A DNA stretch of 40,868 nt from Chloroflexota bacterium (GCA_013151955.1 JAADHH010000165.1:53964-94831); one strand, 5' to 3'; positions 7,417 through 15,259 are shown, numbered from the stretch's first letter. Notes: a model not told the origin generated them from the sequence alone. Numbers and translations: made by a program.

Positions 7417-8310
7417 TCACGAGCGGCCCAGGTTGAAAGGAACTGTGTCCTGCAGGGCAATCATGGCGCTGGCGGTGGCGTAGGGGCCGCGATCCCAGCC
7501 GCCTTGATTGTCTTGCATCTGAATCAATCGTTCGCGGAAAGATTCGTCTTCGCTGCGCCATACGCGCAGGGCGGTACATCCCCAAGCAAGCGTAGAAGCT
7601 TCGAGACGCGATAGAAGCGTCTGGCGCAAAGTGGTTATCCCGGCGGAAACAATTGGGTCCACGCGATCCGCGCCGGCGGCTCGCAAGGCCAGGAGGGCCA
7701 CGGCCGTGCTGTAGGGCGTTGCCGGAAGGGGCTTCCTGAACATGTAGGGATTGCCGACATTCCATCCCCCGCCCCGGCAGACGCGGTCCCGGAGATAGGC
7801 TTTGGCCTCGCGCAATCGTGGCTGGGTGTCTTCACCGGCGGCCACCAATGCAAGCAAGGCCAAAGAAGTGGGCTCGACGAAGGGGGCCTCGTCTGGCTGC
7901 CAGGGCCAGCCGGCCAGCGCTGGGTTGATGTCCAGCGTTCCCATGATATCTGTGGCGGTGGTGGGGTCGGTGATCCGCACGACGCCCATGGCGAGCAACC
8001 AGTCCAGGCCTTGTCTGGCTGCCGGCCGGGTCTTCTCCGTGGGTTGGAGGAGCAAGGCCAGGACGGCCCAGGCCGTCAGCCAATTTCCGGAGTCGTCCTG
8101 GGCGTTCATTCCCCAGCTACCATCCGTGCGTTGTGTCCGGAGCAGCCAGTTTATGCCGCTTTCCCGGCTGGCAACGGATGTTTGGGCAATCACCGCCACA
8201 GCGGTAGCTTCGGTAACGCTTTGGCTGCTGCTTTTGTATCCCCAGCCTCCATCATCGTTTTGTGTCTCACTAAGGTAGTCCCGCGCGTGTTGCACGGCAC
8301 GAATCGACAT
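7417..8310 (-). CDS. Prenyltransferase/squalene-cyclase repeat protein
   Basis: A 297-residue protein made of alpha/alpha-barrel repeats with QW-type signatures: NDDGGWGYK, RTDGSWGMN, RGGGWNVG and NQGGWDRG, each followed by helices rich in A and L. This is the fold shared by squalene-hopene cyclases, terpene cyclases and prenyltransferase beta subunits. At under half the length of a full squalene-hopene cyclase (about 630 residues), and without a visible DxDD motif, it is unlikely to cyclise squalene; it may be a single-barrel lyase-like or binding protein. The start ATG at 8310 is set by AGGAGG four bases upstream; a longer in-frame reading to 8400 has no such site. It is followed by the DUF362 gene, a pairing that suggests a joint envelope or lipid-related role. 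Confidence 0.8.
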   Translation of the reverse strand: MSIRAVQHARDYLSETQNDDGGWGYKSSSQSVTEATAVAVIAQTSVASRESGINWLLRTQRTDGSWGMNAQDDSGNWLTAWAVLALLLQPTEKTRPAARQGLDWLLAMGVVRITDPTTATDIMGTLDINPALAGWPWQPDEAPFVEPTSLALLALVAAGEDTQPRLREAKAYLRDRVCRGGGWNVGNPYMFRKPLPATPYSTAVALLALRAAGADRVDPIVSAGITTLRQTLLSRLEASTLAWGCTALRVWRSEDESFRERLIQMQDNQGGWDRGPYATASAMIALQDTVPFNLGRS

Positions 8311-8395
8311 ATTTCCTCCTGTGTTGCAAGGGAACTTCGCAGGAATCGTTACGTTCGTCGAGGTCTCCCCACTAAAGCCATACTCCTGATATTTT

Positions 8396-8542
8396 CCCAA
8401 TTAGTTACTACTCAGCCAGGCCCCCCTACCCCCCAACTTTGGGGGGAAGCCGCCGTACTCCCCCAGGATTGGGGGGCTGGGGGGGCTACCGCCCGGCCGC
8501 TGAAGCTATTCTCGCTGCATGCCTGAGCAGTAACCCCAATTA
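8396..8542. mobile_element. MITE-like element with 14-bp TIRs and 8-bp target duplication
   Basis: A 131-bp element (8404-8534) begins with GTTACTACTCAGCC and ends with GCCTGAGCAGTAAC; the two ends are inverted repeats with two mismatches. It is flanked on both sides by the identical 8-mer CCCAATTA (8396-8403 and 8535-8542), the signature of transposition. The inside has no open reading frame of note but holds G/C tracts that can pair, including CCCCCC-AACTTT-GGGGGG around 8430-8447. The right end is identical to the right end of the element at 26447-26460. It sits 94 bases upstream of the squalene-cyclase-repeat start and may affect that promoter. The rest of 8311-8625 shows no gene. Confidence 0.8.
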
Positions 8543-8625
8543 TATCATGCTGTATCAGGCAAGAGAATAGGATATTAGTCCATAGTCGCGCGCTACCCCC
8601 CGCCGGCCGGGTGACAATAAGGAGG

Positions 8626-9393
8626 CTACTGGGCAAGCAGCCCGCCATCCATGACCAGGGTGTGACCGGTCACGAAGGAGGCTGTGTCTGAACAGAGCCA
8701 GATGACCGCGCCGGCCACCTCCTCCGGCGTCCCAATGCGCCCGTTCGGCTGCATCTTCAGGATTTGCGCCTCGAATTGTGGGTTCTGACGTAGACCGCTG
8801 TCCAACATCGGTGTACGGATCCAGCCCGGGCACACGACGTTGACGCGGATGCCTGCGCGGGCATACTCCAGCGCGGCCGTCTTGGTGAGGCCGATGATCG
8901 CGTGCTTGCTGGCCGCATAAGCGGCGCGTCCGGGAAAGCCGACCAGGCCGGCAACCGACGAATTGTTGACGATGACCCCCGCTCCCTGCTTTAGCATTTG
9001 GGGGAGCTCATGTTTCATGCTCAGCCAAATGCCTTTGAGGTTGGTGTTGATGATGTGGTCCCACAGTTCTTCCGGGCAATCGGCGGTGAACGCCATGGGC
9101 GGTGTGGTCCCCGCATTGTTGAAGGCGAAGTCAAGTCGCCCATACGTCTCGACGGTTTGGCCCACCATAGCTTCGACTTCAGAGGCGTGCGTGACATCCG
9201 TCCTGACGAAGAGCGCATCGCCGCCTGCCGCCCGAATCATGTCCACCGTCTCCTCGCCCTCCGGAATGCGGCGGCTGGCCACTACCACTTTTGCCCCCTC
9301 CCGGCCAAAGGCCACAGCCGTAGCCCGGCCAATGCCCGAACTTCCCCCCGTTACCAATGCCACTTTGCCGTTCAAGATTTCTGACAATGCCAT
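8626..9393 (-). CDS. SDR-family NAD(P)-dependent oxidoreductase
   Basis: A classical short-chain dehydrogenase/reductase of 255 residues. The Rossmann glycine motif TGGSSGIG follows the first strand (about residues 14-22). Then come the D-V pair (RTDVT), NNAG, the catalytic Ser in NNSSVAGLVG, and YAASK with catalytic Tyr and Lys. The PGWIRTPML loop and the C-terminal substrate end SFVTGHTLVMDGG are also typical. A basic residue pair after strand 2 (SRRIPEG) favours NADP(H), an inference. The substrate cannot be told from sequence. ATG is preceded by GAGGAG. It appears monocistronic. Confidence 0.92.
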   Translation of the reverse strand: MALSEILNGKVALVTGGSSGIGRATAVAFGREGAKVVVASRRIPEGEETVDMIRAAGGDALFVRTDVTHASEVEAMVGQTVETYGRLDFAFNNAGTTPPMAFTADCPEELWDHIINTNLKGIWLSMKHELPQMLKQGAGVIVNNSSVAGLVGFPGRAAYAASKHAIIGLTKTAALEYARAGIRVNVVCPGWIRTPMLDSGLRQNPQFEAQILKMQPNGRIGTPEEVAGAVIWLCSDTASFVTGHTLVMDGGLLAQ

Positions 9394-9548
9394 GTCTCCT
9401 CGTGGAGTGTTGCCGCAGATCCATTATCGACGGCGCGTTTCGTGACCTACATTATACGCAGGTTCTTGAATAAATCAACTGGATGGCTCCATTTTGATGG
9501 ACGTACACATTTCTTGAAAAGTTTTGTATTAAATCAACAAATTCCCCC

Positions 9549-9577
9549 TTGATTTTTTGTTCGTTTTGTTGTATAAT
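9549..9577 (+). promoter_or_regulatory. Strong sigma70-type promoter
   Basis: TTGATT (9549-9554), a 17-base spacer and a perfect TATAAT (9572-9577) lie in an AT-rich stretch 47 bases before the start codon at 9625. AGGAGGT at 9612-9618 is the ribosome binding site. Confidence 0.8.
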
Positions 9578-9624
9578 ATAGTCATTAAATATGGTGTTTA
9601 TTTGTGAATTCAGGAGGTGTGGCA

Positions 9625-11196
9625 ATGGAAAAGATTCGTTGGCCGATTGTTTTGATGTTATTCGTCATCTTGCTGGCACTTCCCGTAGCGGCAACGGCTT
9701 CCAGTCCGTACTCCCGGTTCTATCCACAGACGGGACATACCGTATCGGGAGGCTTTCTCGATTATTTCGATAGCCACGGTGGACTGGCCCTCTTCGGTTA
9801 CCCACTGACCGATGAAATATTGGAAGGAAGTACATCCGTTCAATATTTTGAGCGGGCGCGTTTTGAGTGGCGTCCCCAGAATCCCGATCCTTACAAAGTG
9901 CAACTCGGATTGTTGGGATCGGACATTCTCGAAGAGTCCGATCCACCGGTGCCTCCGGTTGCGGGTCCGCATGTCATGTATTTTCCGGAGACCGGGCACA
10001 ATGTCACCGATGCCTTCCTGGATTATTGGATGACCTACGGCGGGCTAGACCTCTTTGGGTATCCCATTACAGAGCGTTTCGTCTTTGGCGGGGGCACATA
10101 TCAATATTTCCAGCGCGCTCGCTTCCAATGGGACGGCCATCAAGTGACCCTGGGCAATCTTGGCCAGGAGTGGCTGACGAAGACCCCTCTGGTACCCTTC
10201 ACCCCGCACGCGGTCGGGCCACGCACACAATTCTTCACCCAAACTGGCTATCAGACCCAAGACCCATTCCTCTCATTCTATGAAGCGAAGGGGGGGGCAG
10301 CCATTTTCGGTTACCCCATCTCCAGCAGCTTCCAGGAGGGAGGGCGCATGGTTCAGTATTTCCAAAATGCGCGGTTTGAAGCGCACCCGGAGATTCCCGG
10401 TGGCGTGCAACTCGGTCTCGTTGGCCAGGAACTCCATGGCCCGCCAGAGTCACCGGTGGCCGATTGGACCACGCCCTGGAACGCGAACTACACATACTTC
10501 CCGCAAACCGGACACGTCGTCAGCTACGCCTTCCTGAAATTCTACCGCGAACACGGTGGGGTCGAGATATTCGGATATCCGATCAGCGAGGCCCAGAAAT
10601 TGAACGGGATAACCATCCAATGGTTCCAACGGGCCCGCATGGAGTACCGGAACGGTCAGGTTGTACTCGCTGCGGTGGGTGCGGAGCTCTTTGATGGCGG
10701 CGACCGCGAGGGCCGCTTCCCGGCCGACGGCGTATTCCGCCTGGTGTGGGATGCCAATCCCAGCGTAGCCCAATCACTTGGCAAAGGTACCGAGAACGCG
10801 CAAACCATTCAAATGGCCGAGCAGGCATTCCAGCATGGCCGCATGTTCTGGCGGAGCGGCAAAGACATTGTCTACGTGCTCTACGAGGATGGCGGATGGG
10901 AAGCGATGCAGAATCCTTATAAGCCGGGGGACCGGGTCAGTTGGGGATATGCACCGCCGCCTGGAATGTACGAACCGGTGCTGGCATTTGGCAAAACGTG
11001 GCGAACCTTCCTCGGCGGCCCCAACGGCAAACTCGGATGGGCCACGCAACCGCAGCACGATTACCTGGGCACGGCGCAGGACTTCCAGCACGGGGTCATG
11101 TTGTGGAGTTCGGAATTCTGGGTGTACGTCATGTCGGGTTGCTGTCACTGGGATCGCTACGCAGACACGCGCCCGCGAGAGGGCATCGACCCGTAA
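9625..11196 (+). CDS. Exported protein with four TGH/FGYP repeats
   Basis: A 523-residue secreted protein. Residues 1-26 are a classical signal peptide ending near ATASS. Four repeats of about 75 residues follow (from about residues 28, 118, 197 and 290). Each has the pattern F-P-x-T-G-H, F-L-x-Y, G-G-L-x-x-F-G-Y-P-I, Q-Y-F-x-R-A-R-F-E and Q-L-G-x-L-G. These resemble LGFP-type cell-surface repeats. The C-terminal part (about 365-523) has further degenerate units (QHGRMFWRSGKD, QHGVMLWSSEFWVYVM) and ends with a CC pair. Such repeats are usually found at the cell surface, often in peptidoglycan-binding or protease proteins; no catalytic domain is seen here. ATG at 9625 is chosen over one at 9604 because AGGAGGT precedes it. 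It has its own promoter and terminator, so it is a single-gene unit. Confidence 0.88.
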   Translation: MEKIRWPIVLMLFVILLALPVAATASSPYSRFYPQTGHTVSGGFLDYFDSHGGLALFGYPLTDEILEGSTSVQYFERARFEWRPQNPDPYKVQLGLLGSDILEESDPPVPPVAGPHVMYFPETGHNVTDAFLDYWMTYGGLDLFGYPITERFVFGGGTYQYFQRARFQWDGHQVTLGNLGQEWLTKTPLVPFTPHAVGPRTQFFTQTGYQTQDPFLSFYEAKGGAAIFGYPISSSFQEGGRMVQYFQNARFEAHPEIPGGVQLGLVGQELHGPPESPVADWTTPWNANYTYFPQTGHVVSYAFLKFYREHGGVEIFGYPISEAQKLNGITIQWFQRARMEYRNGQVVLAAVGAELFDGGDREGRFPADGVFRLVWDANPSVAQSLGKGTENAQTIQMAEQAFQHGRMFWRSGKDIVYVLYEDGGWEAMQNPYKPGDRVSWGYAPPPGMYEPVLAFGKTWRTFLGGPNGKLGWATQPQHDYLGTAQDFQHGVMLWSSEFWVYVMSGCCHWDRYADTRPREGIDP

Positions 11197-11237
11197 CAAC
11201 AAAACAAATTTGCTACAAGCAAACTGAAGGGCGAAGG

Positions 11238-11275
11238 ACTGGCGCAGTTCAAAGAGCTGCGCCAGTTTGCTTTTT
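11238..11275 (+). terminator. Rho-independent terminator
   Basis: ACTGGCGCAG (11238-11247) pairs perfectly with CTGCGCCAGT (11257-11266) around a nine-base loop and is followed by TTGCTTTTT. It ends the FGYP-repeat gene. The hairpin also contains the stop codon and last codons of the convergent ferric-reductase-like gene. Confidence 0.9.
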
Positions 11276-12067
11276 GATGGCAACAGACCGCGTACGCACC
11301 GGTGGTATTGCGGCAATCAGGAGGCGGTAATAGACCAAGAAGAGGATCACGGACATGCTGCCCAGGTAGAGAATCTTCATCACCAGAGATTTCGTGTCGC
11401 TGCCCACGGCAAACCCGTGTAACGTCACCAAGATGTAGACGGCGAAAGTGAGGTAGTGGAGCTTGCGCCAACTCTTGGCCCCGATGTAGCGCCGGAAATA
11501 GAAGCTGGCCGTCACCAATAGCGCCAGGTAGAATCCCAGCGTACCCAAACCAACGGCCACCGGTTGATAGGAAGCCGCAAAGGGGATCAAAATGTCACCC
11601 AGCGAAAAGTGGATGTAATGATCACCCATCAAGACCAGGGCATGGAAGGCCCCAAACCCCAGGGCCGCCAACGAAATCTGCTCATGCCAGGCAAAAACGG
11701 CCGGTCGTCGTACCATTCTGTCCAACACTTTTGTGCTGATCACCAGCCCCCAGGCTACAGAAGCCCACAGCAAAAGATACCCAACGATCCCGGCCGAGCG
11801 TGACATATACCAAAAAGCGGAAATCCCCTTGCCATCTTGAGAGACAAGCCCCCACAACGCCGCTTCACGAACCAGCGCGTTCGGGACATGGTTGGCGAGT
11901 TGTTGCGCTCCACCCACGAATCCAGAGAATGACAGATGTCCCGAAGGAAAGAAAACAAACCCTGCAAGAATAGCAACCAGGGCGACGACCCCTCCAAATA
12001 GGTTTCCCAACATGATGAGTAAGAGATTATTCGTTACCTGTTGTGTAGCGCCAGATTCGTGAATCAT
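11249..12067 (-). CDS. Ferric-reductase-like transmembrane haem protein
   Basis: A 272-residue integral membrane protein with about seven hydrophobic helices. Two helices carry pairs of histidines spaced as in b-type haem-binding four-helix bundles: H128/H142 (WHEQ… FHALVL) and H204/H217 (LHYLTF… LHGFAV). This matches the ferric-reductase-like/YedZ (MsrQ) transmembrane domain family, which moves electrons from quinones or flavins across the membrane. No FAD- or NAD-binding C-terminal domain is attached, so electrons must come from a partner. apbE and membrane-anchored proteins lie upstream on the same strand, consistent with a flavin-linked extracytoplasmic electron chain (inference). The gene is separated from apbE by about 100 bases, most of them a repeat hairpin. 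Confidence 0.85.
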   Translation of the reverse strand: MIHESGATQQVTNNLLLIMLGNLFGGVVALVAILAGFVFFPSGHLSFSGFVGGAQQLANHVPNALVREAALWGLVSQDGKGISAFWYMSRSAGIVGYLLLWASVAWGLVISTKVLDRMVRRPAVFAWHEQISLAALGFGAFHALVLMGDHYIHFSLGDILIPFAASYQPVAVGLGTLGFYLALLVTASFYFRRYIGAKSWRKLHYLTFAVYILVTLHGFAVGSDTKSLVMKILYLGSMSVILFLVYYRLLIAAIPPVRTRSVAIKKQTGAAL

Positions 12068-12119
12068 CGGTGTACGTTCCTCATTTCTACCCTGGGCAAG
12101 CCAGTACCAAAAAGGCTAC

Positions 12120-12219
12120 CCACGGATTGCACAGATTTCTCAGATTATCCTTCGTTTTCCAATCTGTGTCATCCGTGGCTCATCTTCTTGCCTTGTGTAC
12201 AAACATCTGACTGCTCAGG
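12120..12219. repeat. CAGATT-type hairpin repeat overlapping the 3' end of apbE
   Basis: CCACGGAT (12120-12127) pairs with ATCCGTGG (12171-12178), and inside it CACAGATT (12130-12137) pairs with AATCTGTG (12161-12168). A related hairpin sits at 26224-26293. In both places it is followed by ACTGCTCAGG (here 12210-12219), part of the terminal repeat of the MITE-like elements. On the minus strand this DNA supplies the final codons and the stop of apbE. Confidence 0.75.
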
Positions 12220-13164
12220 TACTAACATGTACGGTTCCATTGTAGAAGTCAAAAGTATCTTTCCATCTTCCGTGACAAGCAACCCGGCTACGCGGGGCTG
12301 TCGTTCCAGATAGTTCAATCCTGCCGCAGAGCCGAGCAGAAAAACCACCTTCGCGTAGATCTCGGCGATGGCTGCCCGCTGGGCGACAATTGTCACGGAG
12401 AGGAGATCGCTTTGCGACGGGCGGCCGTGGCGCGGATCCATCAGGTGATGCTGCCGCTGTTCCCCCCTTACCCAGCGGCGCTTTGTGCGGCTGGAGGTCG
12501 CGACGGCGCGGTCGCGCACCGCCAGCGTGGCAATATTGCGATCCTCATCGAGGGGATCCTCCACGCCAACCGTCCAGGCCCAATCCCCCGGCGGTGATCC
12601 GTGCGCGTAGAGGTCTCCCCCCGCATTTACCAAACATGGGCCAAGCCCTTCCATTTTGTCCACCACCCGGTCTACGGCCCACCCCTTGGCAATGCCTCCC
12701 AGGTCCAGGCGCACCCCTTTGGGCAAATAGACCATGGGATTGGGCTTGCTGCGCCAGATGCGCATCTGGCGGAACCCTCCGCCAAGGAAGGCTCCGTCCC
12801 CGCCGGTTGGCCGGGGCGGTGCGTGGCCGCCGGCGACAAGTTCATCGAACGAGCGGTCATAGCCGGCCTCTTCCATCGTGTTCAGCAACGTAGGGTCGAA
12901 AAGACCGCTGCTGGCCTCGGCTGCGGCCAGGGCCAGCTCGACGACCTCGTAGAGCGCATCGGATACAGGAACGGCGCTGCCCGCCGCGTTGTTCAGGCGA
13001 CTGAGCTCACTGGTGCGGTCGAACCGGCTCATGCGACGTTCGACGGCCCGGAAGAATTGTTGGGCAGCTTCCAACACCGGTTCTCCGCGCTCATCGCTAT
13101 ACAACCATATTGCTGCGGCAGTATTCATCGTCCAAAAAGATAGCGTGTGCCACCGGTACGTCAT
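12169..13164 (-). CDS. apbE: FAD:protein FMN transferase
   Basis: ApbE attaches FMN covalently to Thr/Ser of exported target proteins, using FAD and Mg2+. The 331-residue sequence shows the family blocks: MSRFDRTSELSRLN (45-58), DLGGIAKGWAVD (154-165), LVNAGGDLYA (178-187) and HLMDPRHGRP (240-249). The C-terminal metal-site region reads AEIYAK (267-272) where many homologues have ADALAT, so the acid is kept as Glu. There is no lipoprotein signal; the N-terminus begins MTYRWHTLSFWTMNT, so location is unclear. ATG at 13164 overlaps nothing and follows the stop of the upstream gene by two bases; an open frame continues to 13596 but that stretch is out-of-frame shadow. The last 16 or so residues derive from a repeat element. 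Confidence 0.93.
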   Translation of the reverse strand: MTYRWHTLSFWTMNTAAAIWLYSDERGEPVLEAAQQFFRAVERRMSRFDRTSELSRLNNAAGSAVPVSDALYEVVELALAAAEASSGLFDPTLLNTMEEAGYDRSFDELVAGGHAPPRPTGGDGAFLGGGFRQMRIWRSKPNPMVYLPKGVRLDLGGIAKGWAVDRVVDKMEGLGPCLVNAGGDLYAHGSPPGDWAWTVGVEDPLDEDRNIATLAVRDRAVATSSRTKRRWVRGEQRQHHLMDPRHGRPSQSDLLSVTIVAQRAAIAEIYAKVVFLLGSAAGLNYLERQPRVAGLLVTEDGKILLTSTMEPYMLVPEQSDVCTQGKKMSHG

Positions 13165-13166
13165 GG

Positions 13167-13760
13167 TTATGACCCCCCTGTACTCGGGCCCCCACCGCCA
13201 CCGCCGCCACCACCGCCACTCCGGTGATGACGTTGCCTGGGGGGCGGCGGGGGCGGGGCCGGAATGTCGGGCAACGGCGCGAATTCCGGCATGGCCGGCA
13301 GGTCGGACATCGTGGCCAGCGGGCGAGCCGCCGGCAAATTTGCAAGTTTCGGTGCGCCGGTTCCGCTTCCCGAACCGGTGGGGAGGGCGGCTGCCAATAA
13401 GTCTGGGGGCAGCGTCGGCACCGGCTCCAGAGGTGTCAGCGTTGGAATTCGGGGCAACACCGGCGCGGGGGAAAGCATTTCGGATACGTCCAGGGATGGC
13501 ATCGTCTGGGCCAACTCCCCGATGGCCGGCGGGGTCTCCAGAGCGGCCGAAGCCGACTCTGGAGACTGCGCTTGGGTGTGGCCGATCCAGGCCCATCCTA
13601 CGGTGAACAAACCCACGGCCCCGGTCGCCAATGCGAATCGCGCGCGCGCTGCTTCTTTGCGTCCCGAAGGTTTCTTCCTGGGTCGTGCCGGCCCCCTTTT
13701 CGGGCTTGCGTTCGGTTCGGGAGACACGCGCGACGTGCCCGAACGACGCGGTCTAGTCAT
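13167..13760 (-). CDS. Single-pass membrane protein with Pro-rich and poly-Gly tail
   Basis: A 197-residue protein. It has a basic cytoplasmic N-terminus (1-41, rich in Arg/Lys/Pro), one transmembrane helix (about 42-60), then an extracytoplasmic Pro/Ala/Leu-rich region with runs such as PAPPPPPP, and a C-terminus with about ten consecutive glycines. No enzymatic motif is visible, and the domain order recalls TonB-like or structural spacer proteins. ATG at 13760 is inferred: it overlaps the stop of the upstream coiled-coil gene by eight bases, and GGAGG lies about 11 bases before it, so translation is probably coupled. Position between the coiled-coil gene and apbE suggests a common complex. 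Function unknown. Confidence 0.65.
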   Translation of the reverse strand: MTRPRRSGTSRVSPEPNASPKRGPARPRKKPSGRKEAARARFALATGAVGLFTVGWAWIGHTQAQSPESASAALETPPAIGELAQTMPSLDVSEMLSPAPVLPRIPTLTPLEPVPTLPPDLLAAALPTGSGSGTGAPKLANLPAARPLATMSDLPAMPEFAPLPDIPAPPPPPPRQRHHRSGGGGGGGGGGPSTGGS

Positions 13761-14394
13761 GATCGTGTTCGCCTCCGCCATCGTGGTTCTCGTGGTCTTT
13801 TTCATGACTGCGGTTTCCACCACCACTATTGCTGCGGCTCACTCGTGGCTTATCTCCGCCGCCACCACCGCCACCGCCACCTTGTGGTTGCATCTGGGCA
13901 TAGTATTGTTGGAGTTGGGCATTGGCCTGTTCCAGTTGCGTGCGATATGTGGCATCCAGTTGTTTCATTTGATCGTATGCTTCGGTCAGTTTTTGCTTGA
14001 GCACTTCCTCTCTCTGTTGGTACTGGGTCTGCAAATCTACGATCTGATTCTGATATTGGGCCAGTGCTGCCTGTTGCTCTTGCAGTTTTGTTTCGGCCTG
14101 CTTCAGTTGTTCCTGGTAAGCGTTTTCGCGTTCCTGCAACACCTTTTGCGATTCGGTCAGGCGATCCTGGTACGTCTGTTCCCGGTCTGTCATTTGCTGG
14201 CGAAGATCGGTCAATTGGTTTTGCAGTTCCACGACCTGTGGGTCAAACGCCGTCTGGTCTGTCGTGTTCACGGTGCCCGTTGCTCCTGGTGTGCGGTCTC
14301 CGAAGAAACCGGCCATGGCTCCCACAACCGTCACCGTGACGACGATGAATGCGGTCAGAGCACTGGCCATGAGTAAAGCGGTAGTTCGTTGCAT
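13753..14394 (-). CDS. Membrane-anchored coiled-coil protein with His/Asp-rich tail
   Basis: A 213-residue protein. One N-terminal transmembrane helix (about 6-31) is followed by GDRTPGATGTV (32-42), then a long Gln/Glu-rich coiled coil (about 50-170), a poly-Gly run, and a charged tail ending in repeated H, D, E and N. The tail could bind metal. Residues 36-41 (P-G-A-T-G-T) closely resemble the ApbE flavinylation motif [S/T]GA[S/T]x[S/T], with an Asp three residues before as in D-x-x-[S/T]-G-A-T; only the first Ser/Thr is replaced by Pro. apbE is two genes downstream on the same strand. ATG at 14394 is set by AAGGAG seven bases upstream. Flavinylation is a hypothesis. Confidence 0.7.
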   Translation of the reverse strand: MQRTTALLMASALTAFIVVTVTVVGAMAGFFGDRTPGATGTVNTTDQTAFDPQVVELQNQLTDLRQQMTDREQTYQDRLTESQKVLQERENAYQEQLKQAETKLQEQQAALAQYQNQIVDLQTQYQQREEVLKQKLTEAYDQMKQLDATYRTQLEQANAQLQQYYAQMQPQGGGGGGGGGDKPRVSRSNSGGGNRSHEKDHENHDGGGEHDHD

Positions 14395-14482
14395 GATGGT
14401 CTCCTTTTCTTCATTTCTCATTCTCATTTTAGCAAAGATGCGTTCCCTGTTGGTTGCGCCAAGGTTAGGTACCTGTTAAGAG

Positions 14483-14508
14483 AACGTTACGATGAGAAAA
14501 ACGTTACG
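14483..14508. promoter_or_regulatory. Direct repeat AACGTTACG, possible operator
   Basis: AACGTTACG occurs at 14483-14491 and 14500-14508, 17 bases apart, within the 324-base gap between the divergent coiled-coil and DsrE-like genes. The spacing and position just upstream of the promoter at 14521 suit a regulator site, but no regulator is adjacent. Confidence 0.35.
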
Positions 14509-14520
14509 GGGAAAGCGGAT

Positions 14521-14549
14521 TTGACCTTCTGACCAGATACGAGTACAAT
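14521..14549 (+). promoter_or_regulatory. Sigma70-type promoter for the DsrE-like gene
   Basis: TTGACC (14521-14526), a 17-base spacer and TACAAT (14544-14549). The start codon lies at 14719, giving a leader of about 160 bases. The leader contains related TTGCTTGGCA and TTGCCAGGCAAGCAA words that could pair; no known riboswitch is recognised. Confidence 0.65.
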
Positions 14550-14718
14550 GGAGGGGATATTCCACTATTGCTTGGCATTTTGGGGGATTGACTTGCCAGG
14601 CAAGCAACGGAGGAGGGCCGGCTGTGGGTGGCAGACGTGCTTCATCGTCCAAAACTTATGCAAGCAACGCATGACCGGTTTCTGATTGATGGTTTTTATC
14701 TGGAAGGAGGAGAAAATC

Positions 14719-15096
14719 ATGTCGGGCGAAGAGGGCAAACTGTTTCTCATTGTCTTGCGTTCAGGGATTGATCAGCCGGGGCAAGTACGTGCTGCGCTCA
14801 TGTATGCCGCGTTGGCGGCGGCAATGGACCAGGAGACCGTGGTCTATTGCGTACAAAATGGCGCCGACGTGATGGTCCAGGGGGCGGCTGCCAAGGAGGA
14901 CGCGAAACCGGGTGCGCCGAGCATTGCCCAGCGCCTTTCCGAAGCGCTGGAGATGGGTGTGCGCATGGAGGTCTGCGAACAAACGGCGAACGTGCGGAAC
15001 ATACGTCGCGAGGATTTGATCCCCGAAGCACGTCTCATCGGCGGAGCAAAACTCATCGATTACGCAATCACAGCGCGTGGCTCGCTGACCTTCTAG
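14719..15096 (+). CDS. DsrE-family protein
   Basis: A 125-residue protein with the DsrE/DsrF-like fold signature: an opening strand FLIVLRSG, a helix with ALMYAALAAAMDQETVVYCVQNGAD, and the C-terminal part with IRREDLIPEARLIGGAKLIDYAI. Family members carry or relay sulfur or act in small-molecule redox. This one has two Cys, C44 and C86, and C86 (MEVCEQT) is near the position of the sulfur-carrier Cys. ATG at 14719 follows AAGGAGGAG; an earlier ATG at 14686 lacks such a site. It stands at the head of the corrinoid region and could provide sulfur or redox functions, but nothing in the sequence proves a link. Confidence 0.8.
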   Translation: MSGEEGKLFLIVLRSGIDQPGQVRAALMYAALAAAMDQETVVYCVQNGADVMVQGAAAKEDAKPGAPSIAQRLSEALEMGVRMEVCEQTANVRNIRREDLIPEARLIGGAKLIDYAITARGSLTF

Positions 15097-15259
15097 CAAC
15101 GAACACACCCCCGTACCATGACGGAAAAGCTGTTCACAACCGGCTGTTGCGACAGGGCGAGAAAGGAGGGGATGCGTAGGAGACCAATAACTTGTTGCAC
15201 CCTGTAGTTTGTGTTGTTCCGTATATAGTCAACGATGTCTATCCAGGGAGGGATAACAG

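Noticed and set aside
13165-13596. N-terminal extension of apbE
   Set aside because: The extra 144 codons are a frame-shadow of the Pro/Gly-rich gene; ApbE homology begins after the ATG at 13164.
13264-14376. A 370-codon plus-strand frame opposite the coiled-coil and Pro/Gly-rich genes
   Set aside because: Arises from repetitive, biased codons of the two minus-strand genes, which have proper starts and overlap as an operon would.
15118-15207. A 29-codon frame with two Cys pairs (TTGCCD and TCC) between the DsrE-like and CMD genes
   Set aside because: No ribosome binding site and no recognisable homology; too short to support.
15195-15229. Promoter with TTGCAC and TATAGT before the CMD gene
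   Set aside because: The spacing is 23 bases, too long for a sigma70 promoter; no better -35 is found.
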